In this document: piece by piece, positions 23,315-34,200 of the stretch
How positions within the stretch are numbered: position 1 is the stretch's first letter
Layout of the letters: the number at the start of each line of letters is the position of its first letter
Assembly (NCBI GenBank): GCA_013396655.1
Contig: WBMV01006429.1
Location: 751,116-815,115, forward strand
DNA from: Campylorhamphus procurvoides
Taxonomy: Eukaryota > Chordata > Aves > Passeriformes > Dendrocolaptidae
Length of the DNA stretch: 64,000 nt
Reading direction: 5' to 3'
The notes under the pieces: generated by a model
Database searches by the model: none
Told to the model about the DNA's origin: nothing
Seen by the model: the letters and a program-made list of their open reading frames with translations, nothing else
Program-made: the position numbers and the translations under genes

Positions 23315-23812
23315 TGGGTGCTCTGGTGTCCCTCCATCCCTCTATCCTTTCATTCCTTCATATCTGTGTTCCTTCATCCCTTCATCTCTCCGTCTCTCTA
23401 TCCCTCCAGCTTTCCATCCTTCTGTCCCTCCATCCCTCTGTTACTTCATCCCTGTGTCCCTTCATTCCTCTGTCTCTCTGTCCCCCCATTCCTTCATTCC
23501 TCCATCTCCATCCATCCTTCTGTCCCTCCATCCCTCCCTCCCTCTATCCCTCCATGACTTCACCTCTTTGTCCCTCTGTCCCTCCATCCCTCTGTCCATC
23601 TATCCCTCCGTCCATCTCTCCACCTCTGTCTCTTTTTCCCTCCATCCCTCTATCTTTCTATTCGTCTATCTCTCTGTTGCTCCATCCTTCCACCTCTCTG
23701 TCCCTCCATCCCTCTATCCCTCCATCCCTCTATTTGTCTATCCCTCCACCTCTCTGTCCCTCTGTCCTTCCATCCCTCAGTCTCTCTGTCCCTCTGTCCC
23801 CTCTAGCTCTGG
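23315..23812 (+). repeat. C/T-rich minisatellite (CTCCATCC / CTCTGTCC)n
   Basis: About 500 bp of degenerate units such as 'tccctccatccctctgtccc', almost free of G on the plus strand. The absence of stops in two plus frames gives 246-aa and 206-aa open frames rich in Pro/Ser/Leu. They reflect repeat composition and are not genes. The strand asymmetry is notable. Confidence 0.93.
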
Positions 23813-24879
23813 GATGGCACCCATCCAGCTGGCCCTGTGCTATCGCTGTGGGGCGTGGGCTGGAGAGCAGCACCGATAACTCCCTGGCCACCCTGCCCTG
23901 CCCTGTGCTGGCCTCTCCCTTGGCACGCTTTGCTCTGAAATTACAGGATCTGGGGCACTCTGTGAAGGTCTCAGGGCTGCTAGTGACTTTGGACAAACCT
24001 TTGAGGTGACACTGGTAAAGGGACAGTGAGAAAACACTTTTTTAACATTTAACATTTTTTAATGAAATCACACTGAAAGGAGGAAAGACCATACAAACCC
24101 CATTTTTGAGCCATGGATGCTGACACCAGTTAGCTGAGGAAATAGCTTATTTACTGCACAAGCTGGTTTGAGGGTAAGAAAAAGCCACTTTGCCTTAATC
24201 TTTTTTGTGAGTAATGTAAATAATGTAAAAATAGAAACCAGAAACAAAATGATGCAATTCTTTCCTTTCAGCCAGTTTGAGATATGTTTAAAAACCAAAG
24301 ACTGGAGCTGTTATTCATGTAGCCTAAAAAGTAAAGGTTACAAGTGCACACTGAGTAATTCAGACAAAGGCTTTCCATTGCCAACATAGGTACATAGCAT
24401 TAGTTTCTTTAACAGGAATACCTTATGCCACATGTCATTTGAAATGAAATTTCAAATTTATGTTTTATGTTACAATGTTTACATTGTAAACACTGCAGCT
24501 ACACAGAGAAAATGGATAAGTATGTTTTATTTTAAAAAAAATGCTGATAGAGTTCACTCGTTTTTTAGTCTGGTTCAGAGTTAATTCAGCAAGAGTCGTT
24601 CCTTTCCAGTGAGCACAAGCCTGACAGCCCTAGCTTAAATTTAGCACTTCAAAGGCTTCCTGAGCCTGCATGAACACATCAGAACTATTATTACATAACA
24701 CATGTTGGATTTAATATCAGTATAAAACAGCATTCATCTCTTCCCATTTCTTTATCGTGTGCATTCTTTTACAGCTAACCAAGTTAAAAAAAACCCCAAA
24801 CATCTTTCTGTGCATCCCTGGAGGCTGCAGTTTGGCCGGGAGCAGAGCCCTGTGCACTCCACTCCTCTCCACGGGCTGT

Positions 24880-25075
24880 GGCAGAGCTTCTCCTGCTCGC
24901 TGTTTCCAGAAGCATTTCTGGAGGGCGGAGATTGTCTAATTTTAGTACTCGGAGAATCCTCTGCTCTCCAATGAGCGAGTGGCTGCATCTGGAGCTGCAG
25001 CCAATAACCCTGGGTTTCCTCCTGCTACACTTCCCACGACGGTTTAATAACGCAGACATGCAAATTTAAAGCGGC
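24880..25075. promoter_or_regulatory. Candidate conserved element with two CCAAT boxes and an octamer
   Basis: A high-complexity stretch with CCAAT at about 24,968 and 25,000, an ATGCAAAT octamer at about 25,058, a TTTAAA word, and scattered CpGs ('ctcggagaatcc', 'cccacgacggttt'). This could be an enhancer or a promoter of an unannotated transcript. Inference from motifs only. Confidence 0.3.
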
Positions 25076-28000
25076 CTCACATCCTGAGAGAAAATAACAT
25101 TATGTGTTCCCCAACAGATACCAGCAGAATCTCAAAGGTTTCTTCTAAAGCCTTGGATGCTATAAACCTGACCTTAAAACTCTGTGTTAATAAATTATGT
25201 TCACTATCTTTATAGTGCTCGATAAAATATCTCTGACAACTAAAAGGCTGCTCTGCAGCACCTCCCCTAACTTCTGGAGGCCAGGGATGTGGTTTCAAGA
25301 AAAGAAACAAACAACAAAACCCAGTAAAATTATAATTGCAATGCAACGAACCATTGCAGTCCTGAATTCCCTGGGCATAGCTTGGCTGCTCTATCTTATC
25401 TGTTAAGCGGTTTAACAAGCCTTAGTTGTCTCACTTATTTTTAGCTGGCATGGAATATAACAACACGGAAAGATTCTGGCTGCAGGTGCATTTAAATCCT
25501 AGCAACCACAGATAAATAACTTTTTAAGGAAAAATACTATTTCAGAGCTTTGTACTGCAAGAAGGTGCACAAACTAATGCCTTGTAGACTGTTAAAAAAG
25601 GGAAAGAAAAACAGAATGATGAAAATAACAGAGTGAAGACAAGCTAAAGAAACAATACCAACTAGTAGCACTGATTAAAAATGAAGCTTGCACAACTTCT
25701 ACATTTTGTTTGCATTTTGATGTTAAGTACAGAAATGTGTTTGCTTCATTAGCAACGTCCTAACTATGCATTTACCACACACACAACTTTCATCCACCAC
25801 TGACTGTTTTATTCCTTTCTTTTCAGGGTGAACTCTCATACCTACCCACAGAACCAGCTTACCTTCCCCGCTTGCTTCACCCATGCCTGCTCTTGCAGTG
25901 CAAAGTGTCTCTGAGGGAAATCCGGTGATCAAGCCAACTTCCTCTCCTGCACGCCTGCTCTCTCTCTCTCCTCCATTTCTGCCTCCTCACAACTAAACAA
26001 TTCCCCTTCTGCAGCTCATCTGCACTCCTGTAATCCTAGTGAGCTTTCCATTGCTGCTGATTAACCCTTTTGAGGCCTCCCTTTCTCATGCTCTACTTGT
26101 TATCTCACCATTTTCTTTAAAGATAAAAGTAAAAAATATCCTCTTGATGCTTTCTGTCTCCAAGTCTCTAAGTGGCAATAACAAAAACTTATCTACATGT
26201 CTTTTGTAACTCCATCACTTGCCCTATTAATTTCACTTTATTTCATTTCTTGATCTTCCCAACACCCACTCCATTTGCTCACAGCTTTAGCTGGCCTGAC
26301 CCCCAGCACCCACACAGACATGCTTGTCTCTTTACCTTAGGAAAAGAAAAAGGCCTTTGGTAGAAGTGCCTCTTGTCATCTCACTTTTACAGGTCTTCCA
26401 GATGTGCCTCTTGTTTGGTTCTGCCCTAAGTTCCCTTCAAACTTGGTTTTGCTTCCTCTCATAATCTGAAAGTTCTCAATCCATCTTAAACCACTCTTGT
26501 TTGCCCTCCAGTCACGTTTAGCGTACCTAAATGTGTCCTAGCTCAGTTTTTGCAGTTATTCTTACCTATTTCTGTTTCAGCTTGGTTTGTCAGCCCCTTC
26601 CCTTGTGTTTCTTTCCCTTTTTGCAGTGGTGAATGCTGTTCTTGCCTCTCTTCCCTTCTCTCCAAACTCACAGCTCAACATCCCAAAGGACAAGTGTAGG
26701 TAGGATTGCCTCTCATCATTGCCTGCCTTCCAGCTTCAGGTGTCTCCCTTGCAATTCAAGGCTGGGTAATGAGTATGTGTTAGGTAAACCCAACCCCTTT
26801 TCCCTGAGTGAGTTTACAGGAAAGGAGGGGGATCATGCTCCAGAGGAGCATGTGGTGTGGGCTGAGGTTGGTCCAAACTGCTGGGGAAAGGTCAATCAAG
26901 ATGTGGTCTTTGTTATTTACTGGTGTGGCTGGGATCATGCTCCAGCACTCCTCATCTCAGTTATTGGTGACAACCTTTCCTCTGGCCTCAGCAAATAAAT
27001 CATTTGCTTCCATTCAGAAAGTTCTTCAAGGCAATTTCCTTAGTTACTCAGTAACTATGTTAGTTTTCCACACCTTTCCAAAGAGAGGCGTCTCTGTCAC
27101 ACACAAACCTATTACTTTCAATTCCAAGCTCATTCACACACCGATCTGGTTTTATGTACCTTTTGTTTCACTCTGCAAAGATACCTCCTTTTTCTTGCCA
27201 GCCCTACAACTGAATTCCACTACTGCCCTTTCAAATAATCACCCTCCTGCTTTATGTCACGTTGTTGCTCAGGATGAGCTCCTCTTGAGCACCTGCAGAG
27301 GTTGGCATTGACAACTTGTTTTCTGTAAAGCTCCTCCTCATCTGTATACAGACATCCTGTATAGATTCTGCATATAGATATTAGGCTTTTACCTAAACTT
27401 TTGGAGCAGAAACACTTGCAAGCATTTGCTGCTTCATAGTTCTACATAATGTTTAACATAATACTGGCTTGGATTATCCCTGAGGCCACTAAGCTCAGGG
27501 ATAAGTAGTCAGTGTGATCCCATCCACAATGCACAAATGAGTGTATGAACAAACCAATAAAATATTTTATCTAACAAAGTACAAGAGGCAATCAGTTAAA
27601 TGAGGCTTTTTAAAAAGATATATTGTCAGTGCCTCCTCAAAGGCATCTTCTCTTCATCTTAATCCCATGTTTCCTAAGGAATCCTCTTTGCCATTCTTAT
27701 TTTGAGCCCTTACCTTCAGCCTTACCACTGAAATCAATCGGTGTACTTGCATAGTTATTAATAAAATTTATTTATTTATGCTGCACATCAAAACTAACTC
27801 AGACAGAAGTTTCCTATAGCAAGGTAGTTGGTACAGAGTAGATAGTCTATGACCTGAGATGCTTACAATCAATTTAGCCAAGACAGGAATAGGGTGTGGG
27901 GAAGGGATAAATTACACCAAGATTCAAGGCAGTGAATGATGTTTGTTCTCTTTTTAGAAGGGGGCCTAGAAAATTCAACACAATGGAAATAATGAGGAAA

Positions 28001-29879
28001 CAGAGAGGATGACCAAGAAGGGGAAGGAGGCAATGAAGACAGGTATGGCACAAAACTGGTATGAACAGTTTTTAAGGCAGGGCTTGGCATAAACTGCAAG
28101 TTTGATAGAACAGCAAAATTAGGCCCAAGATCAGAAAGTCCATATGCAAGTAAAATTCAATTGAAATTCAGGCAACACCATGAACAATCATAGTAATTAC
28201 AGGATTAAAAAATGGCAAACAATGATAGTTTTTTTCTCAGTGGCAATGTGTCATGTAAGGAGAATTACCACCCAAGAAGGTATGTGTGTACTTTTCTTTG
28301 ATTAACCACAGGCTTTGAGTGGGGAGTGAAATTCAAGACCAAACCCCAAGTCACAGCCCAGAGGAATTCTTTAATATTACCTGTGGCATGATAGGACCTG
28401 GTGAGACAAATGAAAACCAAAACCCACATTCTCATGTCTCAGTCTTCCATGTGGAGATGTGTAAAGGATGACTTTGTTAGCTGGGCCAGTCACAGTTTTC
28501 AAACCAGGCTGCTCAGCCAGTCTACAACCACATTGTTATCCTGCTGTTGGACACGGGACACAGAGGGGATCAAACATCTCTTAAAATGGGGTATCTGGGA
28601 ATCTCAGAGAGCCCTGACAGTTGGGGCCTGCTATTTGGAACTGCCAGACTGAGAGACTGAGATGGACCTGAGCAGGAGAAATGGAGGAGAAATGGGCAGC
28701 TGGAAAAGGGCACAGGTTCAGAAAGCCCTGTTAAGCAGGAACAGGAAAACACTTGCCAAACAAAGTGCCAGTGGAAGGGAAAGCTGAAATAGATTCAGCA
28801 AAGCAAGAAAGAGCACTGGGGGGAAAAAAGGAGGAGGTTAACGTATGGAAAAGTCCAAATGAGATGATAATCACTCACATCCTTAGCAAGACTTGATAAA
28901 ATACAAAGCAGATGTTCTGGGCAGTGAATCTTCCAAGAAAATGAAGTAATAAATATATAATCAAAACCACTCAGGTTACATCCACCAGCTGAGCCTAAAC
29001 TTACCTGACAGACCTGTGTAAACTGCTGCAATTTCCATTTTACTCTCAGGTGCTGGTCTACAAACCTGTAACTTCAGGGCAGGTGTATTCCTGCAGTCAC
29101 CTGCCACAGCTGCAGCCACAAACACCTGCAAGGGGGAAGGTGGGCAGAGCACAAGAGCTGTGGCACTCACCAGCTCCAGCAACCTGCAGGTACCAGTGTG
29201 GCCTTGGCTCCCTGGAATTGCTTAAGCAAATGTGTGGTGTTTTCCAACCAAGCAGGTTATCAGCACTGTGTAAGTGAATGCAGTCAGCTGACAGACAGTG
29301 GCTCAGCTGGTTTGAATCACAAACCACACCTTTTTGGTGTAAACCTGAGAGGTTTACAATCCAAGCTAAAGCTGCCTCAAAAGGTCTCAGGAAGTGTTCC
29401 TGCTGGATGTGGGGTAAGCTCCTCTGAGATGATATAAATTAGGATAAACACCTTATGAAAAAGTTCTTTGCTTCTAACATTTTATTTAAAGTTTAATATG
29501 GGAAAACAATCTAAAAATATATTCTCATAAAGATAAGTATCTTTGTCTGCCAGCTTCTCCAACCTGTCCTGAGGACATCACAATTTTCATGTGTACTGGT
29601 GAGGTGCAATTTGTACTCTTTACTGCCCTGACCTCAGAGAACAGTTTTACAAAGCTCAGCCTAAAGAGCTGGTTGTAGTTTGCCTGTAGGGCCCCCTACC
29701 CTGTCAGCAGCCTGTGTTGAGATAGACATCTCTGAGGTTCTGACCTACTGTGTTTAGGATAAAAAGTGCTCTACAAGTGGTTCACTGAAGGACAGCCCAG
29801 ACCTCAGACCAGATTACTTAACAAAAGGTATCACCACTATTTACTTTTATTCACAACCAGCTCTGTGCACTCTTTCCGA

Positions 29880-29969
29880 GTCGTAACAGCACCTGAAAAC
29901 ATGCAAGTGGAGCCACCAGAGAGACGTGGGAGGGCGGAGCGAGCAATCCCGTGTGCCCTCATTGCTGCG
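29880..29969 (+). other. Possible orphan non-coding exon ending in a strong donor
   Basis: A local GC-rich patch ('agacgtgggagggcggagcg') ends at 'attgctgcg' followed by GTAAGTTAAG, an excellent 5' splice site at 29,970. It lies about 1.2 kb upstream of the HNRNPAB start codon. It could be an alternative HNRNPAB first exon or a separate transcript. The sequence does not show an acceptor partner unambiguously. Confidence 0.25.
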
Positions 29970-30354
29970 GTAAGTTAAGTAATAATTACTACTTTTTGCC
30001 CACAAGCAAAGGGCTTAAGTTTTATTTTCTTTCACGACGTGGCCGCAAGCTTTGGCTGCGTGTCCAGAAGCCAAACCCTGAGCTCTGACAGGGACAGGCC
30101 AAGAGGAGCTGTAGCTGCAGGAGAACTCCAAGTTGTCTCCTGGTATTTCCAGCACAGCCAGGCTGGCACATCCCTGGGCAAAAGGAATTACGGCCCGGGC
30201 ACGTGCTCGGCGCTCCGGAATTATGCAATACCCAAACCTAAGTTTAAAAAAAAACCCAAAAAAACAAAACAAAACCCAAGCAAGCTCGGGCCTCTCTTGG
30301 GTTACAAAACCTCGGTGTTGGAGGAGCGGGCACAGCGCTCCCTGCACGGCCGCG

Positions 30355-30770
30355 CTGGAGCCCCGATCCCGGTCCTGCTCCTATTCCTGATCCCGGTCCC
30401 GGTCCTGTTCCCAATGCCGATCCTGATTCTCTTCCCGATCCTGTTCCCGGCCCCGTCCTCATCCTCTTCCTATGCCTGATCCCCATCCTATTCCCGATCC
30501 GGGTCCTCATCCTGTTCCTGATCTTGTTCCCGATCCCGGCCCCGATCCCGGTCCTGATCCTGTTCCTGGTCTTGATCCTGTTCCCGGTCGCGGTCCCAGT
30601 CCCAGCCGAGATCCAGATTCACATTCGGATCCTAGCCCTGGCCCCGATCCTGATCCTATTCCCGGTCCCGGCCCCGATCCTGATCCTATTCCGGGTCCCG
30701 GACCCCCTCCCGCTCCAGGACCCGATCCCGGCCCGGATCCCATTCCCGATCCCGCCTCGCCCGCCCTTCC
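30355..30770 (+). repeat. GATCCY-type minisatellite upstream of HNRNPAB
   Basis: About 415 bp of imperfect units built from 'cccgatcctgatcc', 'ggtcccggcc' and related words, C-rich on the plus strand and G-rich on the minus strand. It is open in several frames (encoding Pro/Asp/Gly-rich strings such as PGPDPDPIPG) because of the repeat unit, not because it is coding. It abuts the HNRNPAB promoter. Confidence 0.92.
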
Positions 30771-31205
30771 CGGCCGGGCCCCGCCCCTCTCCGCAGCTCA
30801 GCCAATAGCGAGCGGCGAACCCTCTGAGTGACAGGCGGCGGTGACCAACGAGGGCGCGCGTTGTTGCGGTGTGGCGGGGGCTGGGGCGCTATAAAGGCGG
30901 CCACGCGTCGCGGGCGCGGGCCCGAGTGCGTGTGTGAGGGAGGAGGAGGCGGCGCTGGTGGCGGCGGTGGGGCCGGTGCGGGCAGCGCGATCGGCTCCGG
31001 CTCCAGCGCTCCCAACCGCGCTCCGCACGGCCTGGGCTTTACCGGCGGCGGGATTTACCGTGAGTACGGGCGGGATGGCGGCCGGGGGGCGGGGTGTGAG
31101 CGGACCGGCTCAGACCGGCCCGGCCGGGGAGGAGGAGCCGCCGCGCTGACCCGCGCTCCTTCCCGCAGGAGCCTCTCGTCGCTCTCCCTCAGCGGACGGG
31201 GCACC
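30771..31205 (+). promoter_or_regulatory. HNRNPAB: HNRNPAB CpG-island promoter and 5' UTR
   Basis: A CpG-dense stretch with a GC box (CCGCCC at 30,781), a CCAAT box in 'cagccaatagcg' (30,802) and a TATA-like 'ctataaaggc' at 30,889-30,898. A transcription start near 30,920 would be expected. A probable non-coding first exon ends at 31,059 (donor GTGAGTACG at 31,060). An acceptor 'ccttcccgcag' ends at 31,168, placing the second exon at 31,169 with the start codon at 31,206. A short 5' UTR intron of about 109 bp is therefore likely but could be retained. Confidence 0.75.
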
Positions 31206-34200
31206 ATGTCCGAGGCGGNGAACGGCGCCGAGGGCGACCAGATCAACGCGAGCAAGAACGAGGAGGACGCGGGGTAAGCTTGGGCGGCGTGCGGGCCCCG
31301 CGGGGAGCGCGGCGGGAGCGGCCCCGGCGGGCCGGGCCTGCAGCACCAGCGCTTCCTTTGTTCTGGCGCTGCCTTTTGTTGGCGCCATGTGGCGGCGGGG
31401 GAGGGGCGCGCCGGGGCCGCTGCGGCGATCCGGGCAGGAGGTAAGGGCGGCCGCCTCTCCCGCCCTGCCCGCGGCCTCTCCCTGCCCGCCCCAAGGTGCT
31501 TTCTGCTGCTCGGGGGGCTGCTCGGAACTTTGTGGGGATCGCATGACCCATCGCCGCCGGCGGCGGTGTGGGTGCGAACGCCGCCAAAAATAATAATCCT
31601 GGCTCTGGAAGGCGGCTGGGGCAAGCTAGGTATTTCTTAAAGGAAGTAAAGGGAAAATCGGGACGATTGAGGCGCGCTGCGCGGTGCGTTCAAAGCAGTA
31701 AGAGCGATTTTGGTGTGCTACTTCGCAGCATTGTCAGAAAACGGCTTGGGTTGCCTTGGAAGGGTTTCTGGAGGCGCCAGTGTAGTTTCGGTGTGTTTTG
31801 GTAGTGGCATCCTTGTGTACAAAGGAGGAATTTATTTCTTATCATACTTGGTCTGTTCACAAATATACGTACTTAACTAGAAAATGGCCTGCCTGTTTCT
31901 CAGGCGGGTCTTTGTTATTCAGGCTGCCCTGCGTATTTCACTGGAGCTCCCTTTGTTAGCCCTGAATCAGAGGGTCAGGTCCCTCAGGTTAAATCGAGAA
32001 CTGAAGTCGCTGAAATAGTTTTTGGCTGTGAAGGAACGAATAAGACTTGCACAACCGTCTGACAAGCTGGGGCCGGATGTAGCTTTTGCAGACCTAGAAT
32101 TGAGAACCAGGCCTTCCAGCTACGTGCGAATTTTGCTTTTACTGTCTTTAGCATTTGGAGTTGAGAAAAAGGTGATATTCTTTTCCTTTCATGCACAGGA
32201 GGAGACAACTTTCAACCCCAAATCCGTATGAAATGAAACTTCTAAGGAAAGCAATTATTTTAGAGAGATTGATCTTTGTGAAAAATGTAATGCTTTGCTA
32301 AAACAAGAGCTGTCCAAGCCTCTGATATTAGAGTATATTGTTAAGAGCTGAAACAAGCTTCGATTTAGCTGCACTAAACACTCACAAGGGGAAAAAAAAG
32401 ACTGTGTTAAGAGTGTAGTTGTGGCCTCTGAAGGCAACCCCAATACCACAAATTTAGTCATAATTTTAAAGGCTCTGTATGGTGTTGCTTAAGTACATGT
32501 AGGTATCAGTCTTTCCAATTACAAAACAAAGCAGTGCAAATTGCCAAGTGTAACGTGTAGTGCTGTGGTAAGAGGTGAATTCAGCATGTGGCAATGGCTG
32601 TGTGTGCACCACAGCCCCAGCCCGATGGCATAAAGCAGCTAAAGCTGCCTCCAGACAAATCCTGTCATCCCCAGCCACGGAGCTGCTGAGTGTAGGCAGC
32701 GAGGCCAGGCCGTGCTGTGGAGAGCTGCTGTCAGGCTCTAGGGGTTACAGCAGCCCTGCTCCCTCTCTGAGCTGTTGTGATGGGAGGGAGTCACCGAGTG
32801 ACCATTCCTTAACCTGCGATTGAAAGGCTTGGCTAACTGTGTAAGGCTCTGCTGGAACGCTGTGCATCCTGCACTCATCAGCTGAGAGTGCACATCAAGC
32901 TCTTCCAAAAAACACGAGGGTTTAGCCTGCAGAGGATGTGTTTTCATTAGGTTAAGTAAAACCCTGTAACACGTTTTTTTCCCCTCATGTTGCTTTCTGA
33001 ACATGTGGATGCTGGTTCTAGCAAATCAAAGCTACACGGAAACACCCAAAGCCAGTTTTATTTAAGCATAGTCTAGTTTTTAAAGTGCTCCTAGCGCCAA
33101 ATATAGGTTGCCTCTAAACAGAGTAATGACAACTTAAACTGCTTCAGTCTATAGTTAGATAAAAAGGCTCGAATGCTTTTAAAAGCCTAGTTTGTTACCT
33201 TGGAAACTCTGAAAATAGAAAATACAGCCGTGTTATTAATGTTTTCATTTGAAGTGAAGCATTTGAAAAATGCCTTTTTGCCTGATACCACTGTTTTGTT
33301 TGTTGGCCCCACTTGTGTATTGTGCCTCACTTGAATTTAGTTCTTTGAGATGCATCTCCTCCTTCGGAGGATATTTTGTGTGGGAAAGTGGACAGGAAAG
33401 GATTGTATTGGCCTTCTAGGAAGTAAAGGCTAATAGTGGAGAGACTTGCAGTACTGATGAAGATCGAACTAAATTCAGTAACTAAGCAGGAAGAAGTGCA
33501 CAACATTGTAGTTAAGGCAGGTCCAAAGTCCCATCTGTTGTATGTGACTGTTATTGGAGGTCATGGATACCCGGTTTAAATTTTGCAGATTGTTTTTAGG
33601 ACTAAAATTTTCACAGCTGTGTGACCAAAACCTCCAAACAGCTTGAGTGCTTTGCTTTTGATGCTTTATTCTTTGCTGAATGCTTTCAGAGCAGTAGGAA
33701 TGATCCTGGGTTCTTTGCAAAAACTGAGCTGGCAGTACTTGATAATCAATATTGCTTTGTTGCAAATAAGAGAACACTGTTGAAAGAGCCTAAGTCACTG
33801 GTGAGGAATATTTCAGGCAATTTGTTCTGTTTCCTATAGCCTGTAATTAGCTTCAGGGTACATTGTGGCATAACCTCAGAGAGGGGGAGAAACCCACCCT
33901 TGTGCACTCCTGTTGCATCCCCAGCTTTAGACAAGGTGCAGGTGTTTGACTTGGAACAGTTGGTGCTGTTCTGACAATGCTGCTGAGGTGTGTGCCACTG
34001 AGCATCTTACTGCATGTGCTTTTCTGTAGTCCTTCCTGAATCTCAACAGCCCTTCTCTCTTTGAAATTCCAGGAAGATGTTTGTTGGTGGCCTCAGTTGG
34101 GATACAAGCAAAAAAGACTTGAAAGATTACTTCACCAAATTTGGTGAAGTAACTGACTGCACGATAAAGATGGACCCTAACACAGGAAGATCCAGAGGCT

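Larger units (their letters stand above)
23813..30354. other. Intergenic NME5-HNRNPAB, no gene recognised
   Basis: Mostly AT-rich sequence without a recognisable exon on either strand. Open frames such as 26,633-26,998 and 26,808-27,311 match no family and have no supporting splice pairs. Two sub-stretches are listed separately: 24,880-25,075 (CCAAT boxes) and 29,880-29,969 (possible orphan exon). Confidence 0.55.

Noticed and set aside
23259..24009. 206-aa and 246-aa Ser/Pro/Leu-rich open frames
   Set aside because: Composition of a CT minisatellite without stops. Not a protein family.
26633..27311. 121-aa and 167-aa open frames in the intergenic region
   Set aside because: They overlap each other in different frames. 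No homology is recognised and there are no supporting splice sites.
30244..30831. Pro/Asp/Gly-rich 'collagen-like' or elastin-like frames
   Set aside because: Produced by the GATCCY minisatellite. The same tract is open in several frames and on both strands.
31055..31624. 189-aa and 144-aa minus-strand frames opposite HNRNPAB exon 1
   Set aside because: CpG-island shadows of the HNRNPAB first exon and intron. Arg/Pro/Ala-rich without domains.
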